Shown here one piece after another: positions 25,701-35,800 of a DNA stretch of 64,000 nucleotides; position 1 is the first letter of the stretch; the number at the start of each line of letters is the position of its first letter. The stretch is from Triplophysa rosa (Eukaryota; Chordata; Actinopteri; Cypriniformes; Nemacheilidae). The notes beneath the pieces were generated by a model. That model was not told the DNA's origin and made no database searches. It saw only the letters and a list, made by a program, of their open reading frames with translations. Both the position numbers and the translations under genes were made by a program. The stretch lies in the NCBI RefSeq assembly GCF_024868665.1, contig NC_079890.1, positions 5,116,361-5,180,360 of the forward strand, in the 5' to 3' direction.

Positions 25701-26837
25701 GGAATTCAAAAACATAAACAAGAATTCAAGAATATTTTATTTATATATACATTACATAGTACAGGTTCACAATTAAAATGCAAAAATACAACTGATGATA
25801 TTGCCTGTGTAATTCTTAAAAAATATTTTACAATTTAATTACCAAAATATAATATGCATATGCTGAACCATCTCCACACGTTCACCAGTCTCCGAGGTGT
25901 TATTGATTTTTAGTACAGGCATGCTAATACTGTGTGTTAATGCTGCGATTTATGGGATTACGTATCTGAACTTCTCATTCCAGGGAACATGTTTTATCTG
26001 GTAATGCCCAAAGACCAAGCCGGTGCTCTCACAGATGAAAGCAGCACAGATGAGATCAAAGACTCTGACATATCTGAGAACCATGAGATTCAGAACTTGT
26101 CCTCAACATCCTTTTTGGACGAAGAAGAGCAAGAGACTCATTGCCTCTCTCCAACAGACCAATCACTGCCTGACAACCTTGGTCACGGAGAAGGGCTTAG
26201 CCAATCACAAGTTAGCACCCAGCGCCACGTGATCAAGAACGTGGATGAGATCTTCCACACGATTGAAGAGCTCATGAGAAAATTAAACCATCTTAGGGTA
26301 AAACACACTAAAACATGGACACATCATAAAGCAAGTACATAAATACTCATGTTTTTCCTGATTTGGTGCTTTTGATTTGTAGAACATTGAAGCAGACCAT
26401 TACAAACTCCTGAAGAAATTAAGCCAGCCAGTTCCTGATGATAAAGCGTCAGGTGACCTTGTCCACACGTCTCCCGCAGCAGTCAGAAAATCATCACTAG
26501 ACCATGGAGCCGGCAACGGTGAGGTCATTTCTGTCTCTAAAACAGTATCTTTGCTACTTTGCATCACACCTAGCATGGTGCCATGCTTTAAGTAATTTGT
26601 CTCTCCTTGGTGAAAATAAAAGTGCTGCACATAAAAGTGTAGCAGGATTTTGACCAGGGGATATGAATACCCCGCACAATGTAACAGCAATAGAAATGCA
26701 AACTTCTGTCTGGGCGTATCCATGTGATGTATTTCAGCATATATGATTTGCTTGTGCTTCATTTGTTCATAAATTCAGGTAAAGAGGGCATCTCCGCAGA
26801 ATCGGCTCAGCCTGAAATCCAGTCTACTGGGTTCTGA
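4780..26837 (+). CDS. arhgef11: arhgef11: Rho guanine nucleotide exchange factor 11 (PDZ-RhoGEF), 40 exons, 5'-incomplete
   Basis: Exchange factor that loads GTP on RhoA downstream of Galpha12/13 at the plasma membrane. Exons by GT-AG sites with matching phases: 4780-4871, 4947-5051, 5146-5195, 5439-5496, 5588-5787, 5913-5984, 6115-6219 (or 6222), 6308-6356, 6495-6532, 6681-6767, 6844-6912, 7011-7115, 8012-8110, 8371-8413, 8748-8844, 10024-10146, 10917-10940, 11403-11532, 11939-12032, 12213-12242, 12467-12590, 14351-14554, 14939-14986, 15071-15219, 17119-17259, 17345-17421, 17571-17696, 18454-18571, 20724-20902, 21048-21123, 22395-22571, 23314-23395, 23584-23661, 23744-23778, 24144-24305, 24574-24792, 25284-25358, 25984-26297, 26383-26518, 26779-26837. 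About 1,415 residues; mammalian forms are about 1,520. Domain order: PDZ (4947-5787, GFGFTVCGERI), RGS-like (7011-10146, LLKSRPAHMTVFMRYVFSQ), DH (15071-20902, SEMQRLTKYPLLLDNIIKH), PH (21048-23661), C-terminal helix (FHTIEELMRKLNHLR). The PDZ-proximal RITGPKPLQDPEVQKHATEI favours ARHGEF11 over ARHGEF12. The first coding exon, with the start codon, was not found and is probably outside the window. Confidence 0.95.
7116..8011. other. arhgef11 intron in the RGS-like domain
   Basis: Intron splitting the RGS-like domain between PNPL and LFYL. Apart from the TTAA-flanked element at 7584-7948, no gene or RNA is recognised. Confidence 0.8.
7584..7948. mobile_element. TTAA-flanked miniature transposon, 365 bp
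   Basis: Inverted ends AGGGATATTTCAGAGGC and GCCTCTGAAATATCCCT are each flanked by TTAA (7580-7583, 7949-7952). A TTAA duplication is used by piggyBac and Kolobok superfamilies. It carries no intact transposase. Both ends are nearly identical, so the copy is relatively well preserved. Confidence 0.85.
8845..10023. other. arhgef11 intron, repeat-like but unclassified
   Basis: AT-rich intron. The stretch starting near 9055 (GGTCATTCCGTGTCAAATGAACC) looks like a dispersed fish repeat, but no terminal repeats or coding frame allow a family call. Confidence 0.45.
10147..10916. other. arhgef11 intron, nothing recognised
   Basis: AT-rich sequence without terminal repeats, tRNA-like boxes or a plausible coding frame. 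Confidence 0.5.
10971..11299. mobile_element. TTAA-flanked miniature transposon, 329 bp
   Basis: Inverted ends AGGGACAGTTTACCCAAAAA and TTTTTGGGTGAACTGTCCCT sit between TTAA tetranucleotides (10967-10970, 11300-11303). Next to the left end is ATTCTGTCATCATTTACTCG, shared with the element at 13882-14263, so both belong to one family. The centre holds a near-palindrome around GGAAGAGTGTCAGT / ACTGACATTCTTCC. Confidence 0.87.
12591..13152. other. arhgef11 intron, 5' part
   Basis: The stretch from about 12650 (GTCAGGGTTCCTCAATTAG) hints at a worn hAT repeat end but has no partner. No gene or RNA is seen. Confidence 0.4.
13153..13635. mobile_element. hAT MITE with AT-rich tandem core, 483 bp
   Basis: Inverted ends CAGTGTTGGGTGTAACTAG and a diverged GAGTAACATACCCAACACTG are flanked by a perfect 8-bp duplication GTGGTAGT (13145-13152, 13636-13643). 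The arms repeat TAATTAGTTACT-like words, so the single strand could fold into a long hairpin. No coding capacity. Confidence 0.9.
13882..14263. mobile_element. TTAA-flanked miniature transposon, 382 bp
   Basis: Inverted ends AGGGATACTTCACCCAAAAC and GTTTTGGGTGTATCCCT are flanked by TTAA (13878-13881, 14264-14267). It shares the subterminal word ATTCTGTCATCATTTACTCA with the element at 10971. It lies in the intron before the exon at 14351. Confidence 0.87.
14555..14938. other. arhgef11 intron, nothing recognised
   Basis: Short intron without identifiable repeat, RNA or gene. Confidence 0.5.
15554..17058 (-). mobile_element. 1.5-kb composite repeat with 12-bp inverted ends and internal tandem units (copy 1)
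   Basis: Termini AGTGATGCTTTG and CAAAGCATCACT are exact inverted repeats. The left half holds two units about 360 bp apart, each with ACCCATGAATGA, TTAACATTGCGCCCAACTTT and TCACTCACAATGGGGTGTAA. The right half holds roughly 139-bp units with GCCACGCCCATAGCAACC and TATCTCTGCAT. A second copy lies inverted at about 43450-45147. No transposase is seen and target duplications are unclear, so the superfamily is not assigned; a non-autonomous DNA transposon is the likeliest reading. It interrupts the intron before the DH-domain exon at 17119. Confidence 0.75.
17797..18338. mobile_element. TTAA-flanked DNA transposon, 542 bp
   Basis: Ends AGGGGTCATATGAC and the complementary CATATGACCCCT are flanked by TTAA (17793-17796, 18339-18342). 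The subterminal sequence differs from the AGGGAYA-type elements, so it is a separate family with the same target preference. No transposase domain is seen inside. Confidence 0.83.
18572..19246. other. arhgef11 DH-domain intron, 5' part
   Basis: AT-rich intron without recognisable gene, RNA or bounded repeat. Confidence 0.45.
19590..19957 (+). mobile_element. LINE 3'-end fragment with TTCTGA repeats
   Basis: The stretch ends in GGCAATAAAGCTCTTCTCATTCTGATTCTGA. An AATAAA followed by short TTCTGA repeats is the typical 3' tail of several fish L2/CR1-group LINEs. It has no coding part, consistent with a 5'-truncated insertion. The 5' border is approximate. Confidence 0.55.
19960..20210 (-). pseudogene. 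THAP-type zinc finger remnant of a transposase
   Basis: Reading the minus strand from 20210, the frame holds KYCAVSAW, then VGKTLSVCSRHLTADSF, and after a frameshift near 20025 LKLKSSAVPSILDP. These match in order the C-x-x-C start, the C-x-x-H pair and the closing AVPxI motif of a THAP DNA-binding domain. The first motif lacks its second cysteine, and the frameshift precedes the AVP box, so it cannot encode a working finger. No DDE catalytic region follows. Confidence 0.7.
21256..21640 (+). mobile_element. Truncated Tc1/mariner-type element
   Basis: Starting after a TA at about 21257, CAGTGCCCTCCACTATTATTGGCACCC matches the terminal repeat type of fish Tc1-like transposons (key start CAGTGCCCTCCA). 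The following AT-rich interior (for example CTTGATCATTGCCCTGATG) is consistent with a decayed copy. The opposite terminal repeat was not found, and the right border is approximate. Confidence 0.6.
21780..22320. mobile_element. Remnant of an older repeat hosting the hAT MITE
   Basis: GCGATTAATCGCTATTAATCG immediately left and TTAGACAGCCCTGTAG right of the 21828-22286 element join into the typical end (CGATTAATCG...GACAGCCCT) of a widespread fish hAT family. Only this end is recognised, and the other border is unknown. Confidence 0.5.
21828..22286. mobile_element. hAT MITE, 459 bp
   Basis: Ends TAGGGATGTAACGATTCAC and GTGAATCGTTACATCCCTA are perfect inverted repeats. The perfect 8-bp duplication ATCGTTAG flanks them (21820-21827, 22287-22294). 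Subterminal AAATCGGTT / AATCGCATCG words recur. It sits in the PH-domain intron of arhgef11, inside an older repeat. Confidence 0.92.
22572..23313. other. arhgef11 PH-domain intron with TTAA-family fragment
   Basis: About 23025-23246 contains GTCATTTACTGGTCCTCATG and, near the right, AATGATGACAGAATTTTATG. These are the shared subterminal words of the TTAA family at 10971 and 13882, so a worn relative is likely. No intact ends are visible. Confidence 0.45.
25359..25983. other. arhgef11 intron, nothing recognised
   Basis: AT-rich intron before the large exon at 25984. No repeat ends or RNA genes recognised. Confidence 0.5.
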
Positions 26838-28280
26838 CGTTTTATCGTTGGATCATTTGAGGATCTTCATCTTACATGCACAGACACGTGTGCCCTGCAC
26901 TCCATCCTGTAGTCCCCTTCCCAGCATGCCTTGCACCTTGATGCACAACCAGGTTGAATTGTGTGTTTATCAGAAATTCAGGACTTAAGACAGATGACCT
27001 CTGGCCTGCATTCAGAAAGAGAGGGTCAAGACTGGAGGAAAGTGAGGGTTCTGTGAATGCACTGAAGCAAGAAAATGGAATTGAAGTAGTTGCAAATGGA
27101 TGGTTGAGGAACAGAAAGTGAAATGAAGGTGGGACATAATATAAAGCAGGGCTGAAGACAGGAGTGTGAAGACATTGAAGGAACCCACAGCACTTTACCT
27201 GCTGAATCGATTTCTCCTCTGTTTAGACAAAAACCTCAAATTCAGACAAGCACCAGATTTGGCTCATTACGAGCCATTTCATTTTTCATCAAAATAGCAA
27301 CACTGGCTGTTGGTCATTGTGTGTGGATAGATGCTTTGACATTCATTGTTATTTTGCACCGGGACCCCTTTGTAAATGATAAGGTGCAAATAAGGATGTC
27401 GCCTGTAATTCATAGAGTAACAATACGAAAGAAGGAATAAACAGAAAAGATGAAGGCTTTGTTGTGTGGAAGAAATAAAAAAGTGAAATATTTGTCTGTT
27501 TCTACACACATTTTTTCAGGAGGTTAACCGTTATCACACAGCCCATGACTGGAACAGGACTTGACTCCTGTTATCAGCAAATATTTATGAAATCTAAAAT
27601 ATGACCTGCAAGCTGACACGTATCCTGTGTACTACTGCGATTTTTTTCCACGCACTTTCCATAGTAGTAGTAGCTCAATGGGTGCTTGGAACAAATGAAG
27701 GGATCGGGGACTTTAAACTACGTTCGGAAACGAACATATTTGTAAGTATTTAACATGTAAACCTAACCTGTTAAAGTTTTGTTTTTATTGTTTCTTGGTT
27801 TTATCGTTTGTTTGTTTGTTTTTCGTGACTGGAGAGACCTTCTAACATGGATTGAATTCGAGGATGGTTGCTTGTGTGGCTAACTATTCTGTAACTCAGG
27901 TGGAGAAATAGACATTTTATACTCCCTTCCCTACTGTTTTCATGCTTTTTATTTCTTGTAATATTCACGTTCCATGTTTATTCATACTTTGTAACGTTTT
28001 GTGAAAGTATGCTGCACAATGAAACGAATCACTCGTGCAAACTACTGTATGTACATTCACTCATGTAATATAGCGTTCGCAGCCTGTTTATTTGCTGTAA
28101 AGCTCTAGTCGTTTCTTGAATTTTTATTTTTGTAGATAAGACGAACGACAAAAGATGTGTAAATTATTTTCTCTTTCTTTTTAAAATGACGAGGTTGTTA
28201 GATGCACAGAAGGACAACAAAAACGCATGTTAAAAGACTCGGTTGTTTTGTGATATTAAAGATGTTTAAAAAATGTGTGT
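26838..28280 (+). other. arhgef11 3' untranslated region
   Basis: Sequence downstream of the TGA at 26835-26837 is uninterrupted by splice-like signals. It reaches an ATTAAA poly(A) signal at 28255-28260 followed by a GT-rich stretch (TGTGTGTGC...GTGTGC), the usual downstream element. An earlier AATAAA near 27437 could give a shorter form. The 3' end is inferred from these signals, not from transcripts. Confidence 0.65.
28255..28260 (+). terminator. Putative arhgef11 poly(A) signal (ATTAAA)
   Basis: ATTAAA is followed within 40 bases by a GT-rich block, forming a plausible cleavage and polyadenylation site at about 28275. Confidence 0.55.
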
Positions 28281-28449
28281 GCTTTGGAGTGTGCTTTTGG
28301 TGGCTTTCTCTTGTACAAAATTGAAAATTATATCTCCTTCAATTGATGTTCTACGTAATGCATTGACATTCTGAAATGTTAAGTCCATTTCTTGGCTCTA
28401 GTGTAGTTAGGGGTTGGTGGGGGGTGAGATTGGAGATATATCCTGCGGG

Positions 28450-28687
28450 CCTATTACTATTGTGAGATTCAGGAGAGGCGGAGCAGGAACGTGGGGGAGG
28501 TCGGGTCGACTCGGGCGGCCATTCGGGGCGTGTATCAGCTCAGGTTTGAATGGAAACGGAAATATGCGAGTTTCTGTGAAGAAAAAAAACAGACGAGAAT
28601 TAGAGCCCGCAGGACAGAAAACATCACATATTCATCCATCCGGAGCTCTCAAAACAAGAGGAGAAGGATTTTGCTCGTCTGCATACT
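28450..28687 (+). other. vangl2: Probable vangl2 non-coding exon 1 and promoter region
   Basis: The stretch is locally rich in G and CpG (GGTCGGGTCGACTCGGGCGG) and ends in a strong donor, ACT|GTAAGT, at 28687/28688. No in-frame ATG leads into the known vangl2 start, fitting a 5' UTR exon spliced to the acceptor at 32643/32644. The transcription start is a guess. The closeness to the arhgef11 poly(A) signal leaves little room for a separate promoter. Confidence 0.5.
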
Positions 28688-29819
28688 GTAAGTTTATAAT
28701 GAAACGAGGGATTCTTTAACCTTTATTGCACCGAATGGATTATTGTTCTGAATGGAATGCCGAAGTGGAGGGCATCGTGGAGATGCAGCAAGTATCAAAA
28801 ACGTAATTTGGTTCACGTTTTTCTTCAATATCCAATTCGGATGTGTTTGTAAATGATATAATCGGTCTGGAGTCGAATTACAAATTTAAAGTTCAGGAGA
28901 GTGGGTTATGGACATGCAATGTGTCTTTTGGGAAATTCTCCTCTAGGATTTGCTTGACTTTTATAACTGTAAACCGAGCAGCTGATGAAGGTTTGATGAA
29001 CCTGGTTTGTTTCAGAGCTTCCCACGAACTCTCCTTTGTGTCCAGCCTCAAAACACCCAGTTGAAAGAAATGGTACGCCTCGTCGTCCCCCAGACGGCTT
29101 TTAATCTCTTATTTGTTCATTGCCATACATATTTGTGGATGCTTCACATGCGTTTCGTTTTTAGTGTTTGACTATGTTTCTGTTCGGTGATATATTCACC
29201 TTAGGAAGTCAGATTCATTTTAGTGAATCGATTCGACACTGTTCATTTCAAGGAATCGTTCGAGTCATCGTTTTAATGTGGAGCCTAGCGGCTCTCACTA
29301 AATCCTGAGTCGCGCGCGACATTTTCAGTTTTGTAGTAAAATAGAATCCGGTTAATACGGTTTAATAAAGTCATTCGTTCGTGATATTTATACACCAGCT
29401 GTTTAATAATGGATGATTATTGGACAACGCCAGAGGTGCAGGTAGATAATGTGAAAATGATATGGCAATTGCTTCATTCCACACCTAAAAGCATTGTTTA
29501 TTTGTAACTTTCTGAACGTTTATTGGGGTTTACAAAAAAATTGGTCCTAGTATAGATCCACAATTTCTACCTTTTAATGTGGTTTGTATTTCGTTGTGTA
29601 AACCGCAGCACAATCTTGTAGGAACTCTCGCTCTCCTTGTTGCTTTAATGCAAACTGCGGGTGTAGTTCTTGCTCTATTAAAGCAACTTTTTCTTAGTCA
29701 GTAAGTACATTTATTCTTAAACGTGCAACACGGACACGTTGACTTAAACATGTTTTATCTTGTGTATACGATGTATTTGGGTTACTTTGTAACTGTTACT
29801 GTAACATTGGGTGTCGTCG

Positions 29820-29990
29820 TACTGAGGCCCAAAAGCCTGGAACTGCCGTAGGTGAGGTGGCGGAAGTGTTGCGCGTGTCAGCCGGGGGTGATTGACGCTG
29901 CCAGTCCGAGGCTCCGAGGCCCAGCTGGGTTAGCTCAGATGTCCCCCGTGCCGTCTCCTAGGAGACCGTAACCCGAGTGTGGGTTGGAAA
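29820..29990. promoter_or_regulatory. GC-rich patch, possible alternative promoter
   Basis: Local GC and CpG content is well above the surrounding AT-rich intron, and motifs such as GGCGGAAGT resemble an ETS-type core. This is compositional evidence only. Confidence 0.25.
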
Positions 29991-31997
29991 TACGCAATGG
30001 ACGCGTATTTTACAAATCCTTTCAACTTTTATAATGTATTTTTTTCTCAAACGGAATAATCTTTTAATTTTTACTTTGCGTGCAATGTGTCATTATGGTC
30101 TGAGAGACTGAGCATGTGTGTTTAGTCAACTGTGTTGTTGTTTAAATAGGTCAGATGAGAATTAAATAAAGGGTAACTGTATATTCTAGACAGAATACAC
30201 ACCTGGGACTGGTGTCTTAGTTCATAAATCACAGATGCCACGCCTAGACTTTACACCCAGCTTTACAGCTGACGCATATCTGTAGTTTTAAAGAGAAAAA
30301 AATAGCCAAACTTTTCCTAGGTTTATTTGAATGGCGATACTTGCTTTGAAATAGCAGACAATGAAATCGGATATAACGTAAAAAGTGACATAATTGCCAA
30401 AATGTATGTTTGTTATTCTTTATTGTTGGGAGTACATCACACCTGTACTTGACGCGTTTATGAGCAGTTTCCTCGTAAATAGGACACAGCTGGAGATACT
30501 TGTAAGCATCTCTTGATATTTGCAATCTTTAAATGATGACGAATTGATTCTACAGATTGAAACAGTAAGAAATTAAATAATTCAGATTTGCTTTGGTTTA
30601 CATTTATAATTCTTGAAGTGATTTTGATAAAGAATCTAAACCAAAATACTATTCCTCACAAGTTTATATCGAGTTTGAATTGAAGGACTGTGGCAGAAGG
30701 AACATCTAGCGTTCATCATCGGACTGATGGGTGACACGTGTTCCAAATCTTTCCTGGACAAATGGTGTCACTGATGGTCTTATCAGCTCTGTAAACAACT
30801 CCCGACAGCCCACACACACACTGAGACAGCGTGTGTGTGTGTTTGTTTGTTTGTCCTTAAACACTGTCTGTCTCTCTGCGTCTCACATGATTCTTGTTAA
30901 GACAGGAGTCTGAGAGAGCGATGGGCAAAAATAGAGTGGTGGCGCTTCATTGGGATGATCAAATTGAGCAGTTATTTAGGAATGAGCAAAAACAAAATAG
31001 TCTAGAATTAGAGGCATAATGTAAATTATCAATAAGTTAACATCAGCTTTCATAGGTGGTTTGACGTGTAAAGGTTAGGTTTAGTCTTGGAAACGGAGAA
31101 CCCCCCCAATGACCCTTCATACATACCCCTGTATTCATTCCCATAGTAACAGCCAAGCTCAGTTGCCGTGGAGATGACAGGAGGTGGCTGGAGAATGTGT
31201 GTGTGTGTGTGTGTGTTATTGAGTAATGAGTGTTTTATGGAGATTGAGAAGGATATGAAAGCTAGTGTAGCGTGCTTGGCAGAGCTTTGCTACTAAAGCT
31301 TTTTTGTAAAGTGAGCTTGTCACTAAAACATGATTTAAAAGGTTAAAAGTATGGCAAAAACGTTTGTTTTATATTTAACACAATAAGCCTTGTTCATAAA
31401 ACTAGAGATGTCCCGATCAAGTTGTCTGTGTCCCGATCTGAGATGTTGAGTATCTGCTGATGCTTGGAACACACTTCAAGTACATAAAGGTGAAGAGTTT
31501 TAGTTTTTATATAAATGTTAATACATTGACCCCATAGACATATATTGCAAGTGTGTGTTCCATAAAAACATTTTTTACAAAGTGGGAATTCACAACCAAC
31601 CCAATTTTCCATTCACCCGCGTGATTTTTTCCACAAACCAGTTAAGCACAAACCACACCCCCGCCGCCATGACTCCATGTATCTAGCAGTTTCATTGGTC
31701 AACTCTGTTAATACTGTAGTTAGTATGTTGTATAAATGAAAGCATAGAAAAGCTTCAAGGGCTTCTAATATTATTTTCAAATTTAAATAGATAAGTAATC
31801 TGCTCCATATTTATTTGTGTTTTTTGTTGTGTTTCCTGTTTTGATAACCGTTTTTTGAATGTATTGTTTCCATTATTAATTCTGTGTACTGATGTCAGTT
31901 ATGTCCAATGTTGTATTTCTCAAATTTTTATATATGTTCTTATGCAATGAAGGCCGTTTGGTGGATACAACACTAAATCACGAATGCCGTTTATTCG

Positions 31998-32150
31998 TAT
32001 CCGATTGTGGCGCAGTGGGTTATACGTGTAACGTTTTTGGGTGCCTGAGATTTGGGTTCGAAACTCCCTTGGGCCAAATACTTTCTCCATCACATATCGG
32101 ATCATAAAGGCGTTTATTTTCAAAAAAAATAATAAAAAAATATTTGAAAA
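31998..32150 (+). mobile_element. tRNA-derived SINE
   Basis: A pol III A box (TGGCGCAGTGGGT, about 32008-32020) and a B box (GGTTCGAAACTCC, about 32055-32067) are spaced as in a tRNA gene. The tail from 32119 is A-rich (AAAAAAAATAATAAAAAAA). The cloverleaf is degenerate, so it is a SINE head rather than a functional tRNA. Confidence 0.65.
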
Positions 32151-32643
32151 GTGGCTAACAAGTGTTTAATTATAAAATGTAGGGTAAGGTTAGGGGTAGG
32201 TAAGGGTTTGTTATTATTATAAAAACTTGTTTTTTTGCTGAGTTTCACTTAGTGTAGCATGTAGTGCAGCCTTATTTTAATAACTGTTGTGTGTTCAAAA
32301 GTTGGACCATCTCAGTTAAAACGTTGACAAACTAGGGACAAACTTTCTGTCAGCGTTAAGTAGCAGCAGGATGATTTATTTGTACTTTTACAGAACTGGT
32401 TATCTCCCAGGTGTTATTTCGGCACATATTGTTTATGCAAGGCAAATGAAACCTGGACCGCACAAGTGGCCAATCAGCGCTGTAATGTAGCTGACCAATG
32501 AAATCGAAGCAGAGACGTTGCGGGGTGGAGTTTGCGCTTAACTGGTTTGCGGGGGAAATCATGCCATTCACCCTCTACACATATTTCAGTTTCCTGTAAT
32601 AATCAAGCATTTGTTGCATTGTTGGCTTTTGTTTTTCCTGCAG

Positions 32644-32827
32644 ATCAATACTCTCCGGTCATTCAGCCTCCAAGATAGATTCTCTCAGGAGTAAGGTTGA
32701 ACTGCTGAAGCTGCCGTTGACCCTGTCATCTAAATCCATCTCAGAGCGCAAAGCTCAGCTGGGTGCAACCACAGAACGCTCCAGGGGTGGAGCTGGGGTC
32801 CACAAACCCCGCCCAACAGCCCCAGAT
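32644..32827 (+). other. vangl2: vangl2 5' UTR part of exon 2
   Basis: Follows a TTTTTCCTGCAG acceptor and runs to the ATG at 32828. In-frame upstream codons do not extend the conserved N-terminus. Confidence 0.7.
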
Positions 32828-35800
32828 ATGGACAACGAGTCGCAATACTCTGGCTATTCTTACAAGTCTTCCCATTCCCGCAGTTCTCGCAAGCACAGGT
32901 ACACATACACATGTGGTCTTAAACCCAATATGTTCTTTGATAATTTATCAGTACATTTGTTTGATTGCATTAACATGGGTTACAGTTTCTCTGGTGTGTG
33001 GAGTTATGTAAAATAAAGACATTTTTATCATCTCATGAGATGAAGACTTGTATTAGTGGCCGAAAAAGATATGTGTCATTCTGAAGAGAATTTCATTCTG
33101 AGTGTGCTTTATGGTCATCAGTTGAATTCTACTTAATCGTGTTATCAGACACTTAACACTTCATGGCTGACTGCAGTTAGGGTTTTACCGAAAAAAAGTG
33201 ATTGGCTAAACCTTTTAAGGTGTCTCTGCTCCAGCTTGTAATTCTGTGTGCTGGTGCCATATTTCATAAAGGTTTTACTACAAAATAAGGCTGTCCTACA
33301 TCACTTTCAGAGGCAGCTGTAGTTCTGCAGAATTATACTTGCATTACTATCAGAGCACATCAAAGTGTTTAATGTCATCATTATTCAGCTTTTGAGCATT
33401 TAAAGGAACAGTTCACCTTAGAATTAAATTGTTATGATTATTTACTCACCTTCATGTCTTCCAAGACGTCCATGTCTTTATTTCTTCTGTAGAAACTAAT
33501 CCAAGGTTGTTGGACCTTAAATCAGGTTGCCCCCCATTAAATCCATTATATGGAGGAAGATCCAGAATTTTTTTCCTCAACAACCTTGGATTCGTTTCTA
33601 CAGAAGAAAAAACTGCCACCGGCGGTAGTGCACATCACTGTGAGAAATATAAGTGTAATAAAAATGACAGTTGCGATAAGGATTGATATTTGTAACCTTT
33701 CAGTTGTGGATGGTTTTATTTAAAAGATTTTACATGAACACAGAAATTATTGGCATACGTTTCCATTGGTGCGTTCGAGCACGGGCCTGCACGGCAAAAC
33801 CCAGGTTATTTTGCGGGTTCTGCAATGGATCTTGTTGTGAAATGAAAGGTTACATAAAATCAAAACCGGCTATGACTCGCTTGCTTGGTGTCAGGTTGCC
33901 GTGGTTGCGGAGAGACATCTATTAATTTGCGCTCTGAGCACATCTTCTGAACGCACATTTAGTACAGCTGTACACATCTTAATCTGGACAATGTCAACAT
34001 GTTAGTTTCCCATCAACAAGTAGGAAAAAGTAGAATTTTTTTATGGCAGTCTGAAGGAAAGCCAAGGTAGGTTTAAACAGTTTGTTTCAAATGGAATTGT
34101 TAAGGACTGTAAGGGTAAATACGCGACTGACTGAAGTTGTCACTGCCACGAGAGCTTTTTTATTTAATGTTTAACTTATATTATTTAAGTTTTCGTTATT
34201 TACCTATCTTTATGTAAATGTTACTGGTGTGTGCCGTTTCACTGATCATAACTGCAAACTAGTCGCTTTACGGCGAAATTTGCCGTTTTGAATAAAAAAT
34301 GGGTCATTTATTTGAATCGTGTAAATCCGAAGAGGTTTTTTTCTGTGGGGGTCTTAGCGTCTACTCTCAAGTTGGGTTGCACGGTAAACCGGTTCTGGAA
34401 ATTTACCGGTACAAGTTAGATTTCAATCGGTTCAATTAGGGCTGTCACGATTATTAAATAATCGTCTCATCGCGATTGTTTGACCTCATCGCGATGGTTT
34501 CAGATCATCGCAATTATCGCACATCTCTATAGAAGACACTAGGGGGAGCTGTAGTGCATCTGCATATTGCATATTTTAGTGTATATATTGTAACTAAAGC
34601 ATGGTAATACTTGTAAAATGTACCACCACAACACAATCACTTTAAAAAAAACTAAAGCATATACCATAAAAATAACCTGCAGTACAATTTAATATTATTT
34701 CAGTGTGAAAACCAGTCTACCAAAATCTCATTAACATAGAAGTAAACTTTAATTGTAACTTTTATTGAAAAAAACAGACTAGAAGCTTTTCTATGACTGA
34801 TAGCATTTTAATGGTGGCTTCAATTCACTCCTGATCAATTTACTTAATTTACAAGTATTTGGAGGTTGTATTATTGACAGGTAAAAGCTAGGGTTGTTCC
34901 GATACTAGTATCGGGAAAATTCCGCCGATACCAATTTCTTAAACAGGACGTAGGTATGCCCGCTAGCTTTGCTTAATGCTGCAAATGGCAATGCTTCTTC
35001 ACTGCTCATATTGCAAACACAGAAAGTTGTGCTATGAAGAAGAAATGAAAATGTGCTAGGGACATGCACGAATATTCGATCCGCAATAATTATTAGAAAA
35101 TTAAAAATGCTATTTGAATATTTTTATTTTTCATAAAAAAACTGCATCACCACAGGTTTAGAATTGTCTTGTCTTATTTAACGCTTCTTCACTTCATCTA
35201 TAATTACTTTATAATGTACAGAAAATATAAAAAATAGTTTGCATGTGTCCAAATCTTTCTACAGTCAGATCGCAAGCTAGTTTAAATATTTTAAGTTCAC
35301 ACAGGGCGGCCTGACGGATCGCGTGTTATGCTCAGCTCACATCACCAAACATGTTTTAAAAACTGGTGAGCCACAGAATTCGTTAACATTACATTACTTA
35401 TATATAAGTTGGTATAAAAATACCAACGTAATATTAAATGATTCGATGATTCATTTATTTATTACCATGACTTGTTCGGAGCGGTTGTTTGTTCGTTAGA
35501 AATATGTTGGGCTAACTAATGCTGATTTCAATAACTTTAAACATTAAAATGTACATTTCACTGCAACTAATGTTAATAAATTTGGCCTTAGCATAAGACT
35601 GGTACCTTTCTCCATACCTAAAGCCTGCATTTTCTTCCAAAGAACTTCAGGGTCGTCGCCTTCAAGTTATAGCCTGTAAATAAATTTGCACGGGTGTTTG
35701 TTTTAAAACGCGTTGAAATTCTTTAGGTAGGCTTAGTTGAATTTACTTGTTTAGCTTTGCATTGCATTTACATCAATAAGACAGACACCGACCATGAAAC

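Larger units (their letters stand above)
28688..32643. other. vangl2 first intron
   Basis: No second gene seen. A GC-rich patch at about 29820-29990 (for example GAGGTGGCGGAAGTGTTGCG) may be an alternative first exon or enhancer. A GT microsatellite lies at 31197-31216. A GATGTCCCGATC-type hAT repeat end starts near 31406. A SINE lies at about 31998-32150. Confidence 0.5.

Noticed and set aside
28414..28719. 101-codon protein frame at the presumed vangl2 first exon
   Set aside because: No domain resemblance, and a strong splice donor lies within it; better explained as 5' UTR.
32004..32085. Functional tRNA gene
   Set aside because: A and B boxes are present, but the acceptor stem and anticodon arm do not fold well and an A-rich tail follows, so it is a SINE.
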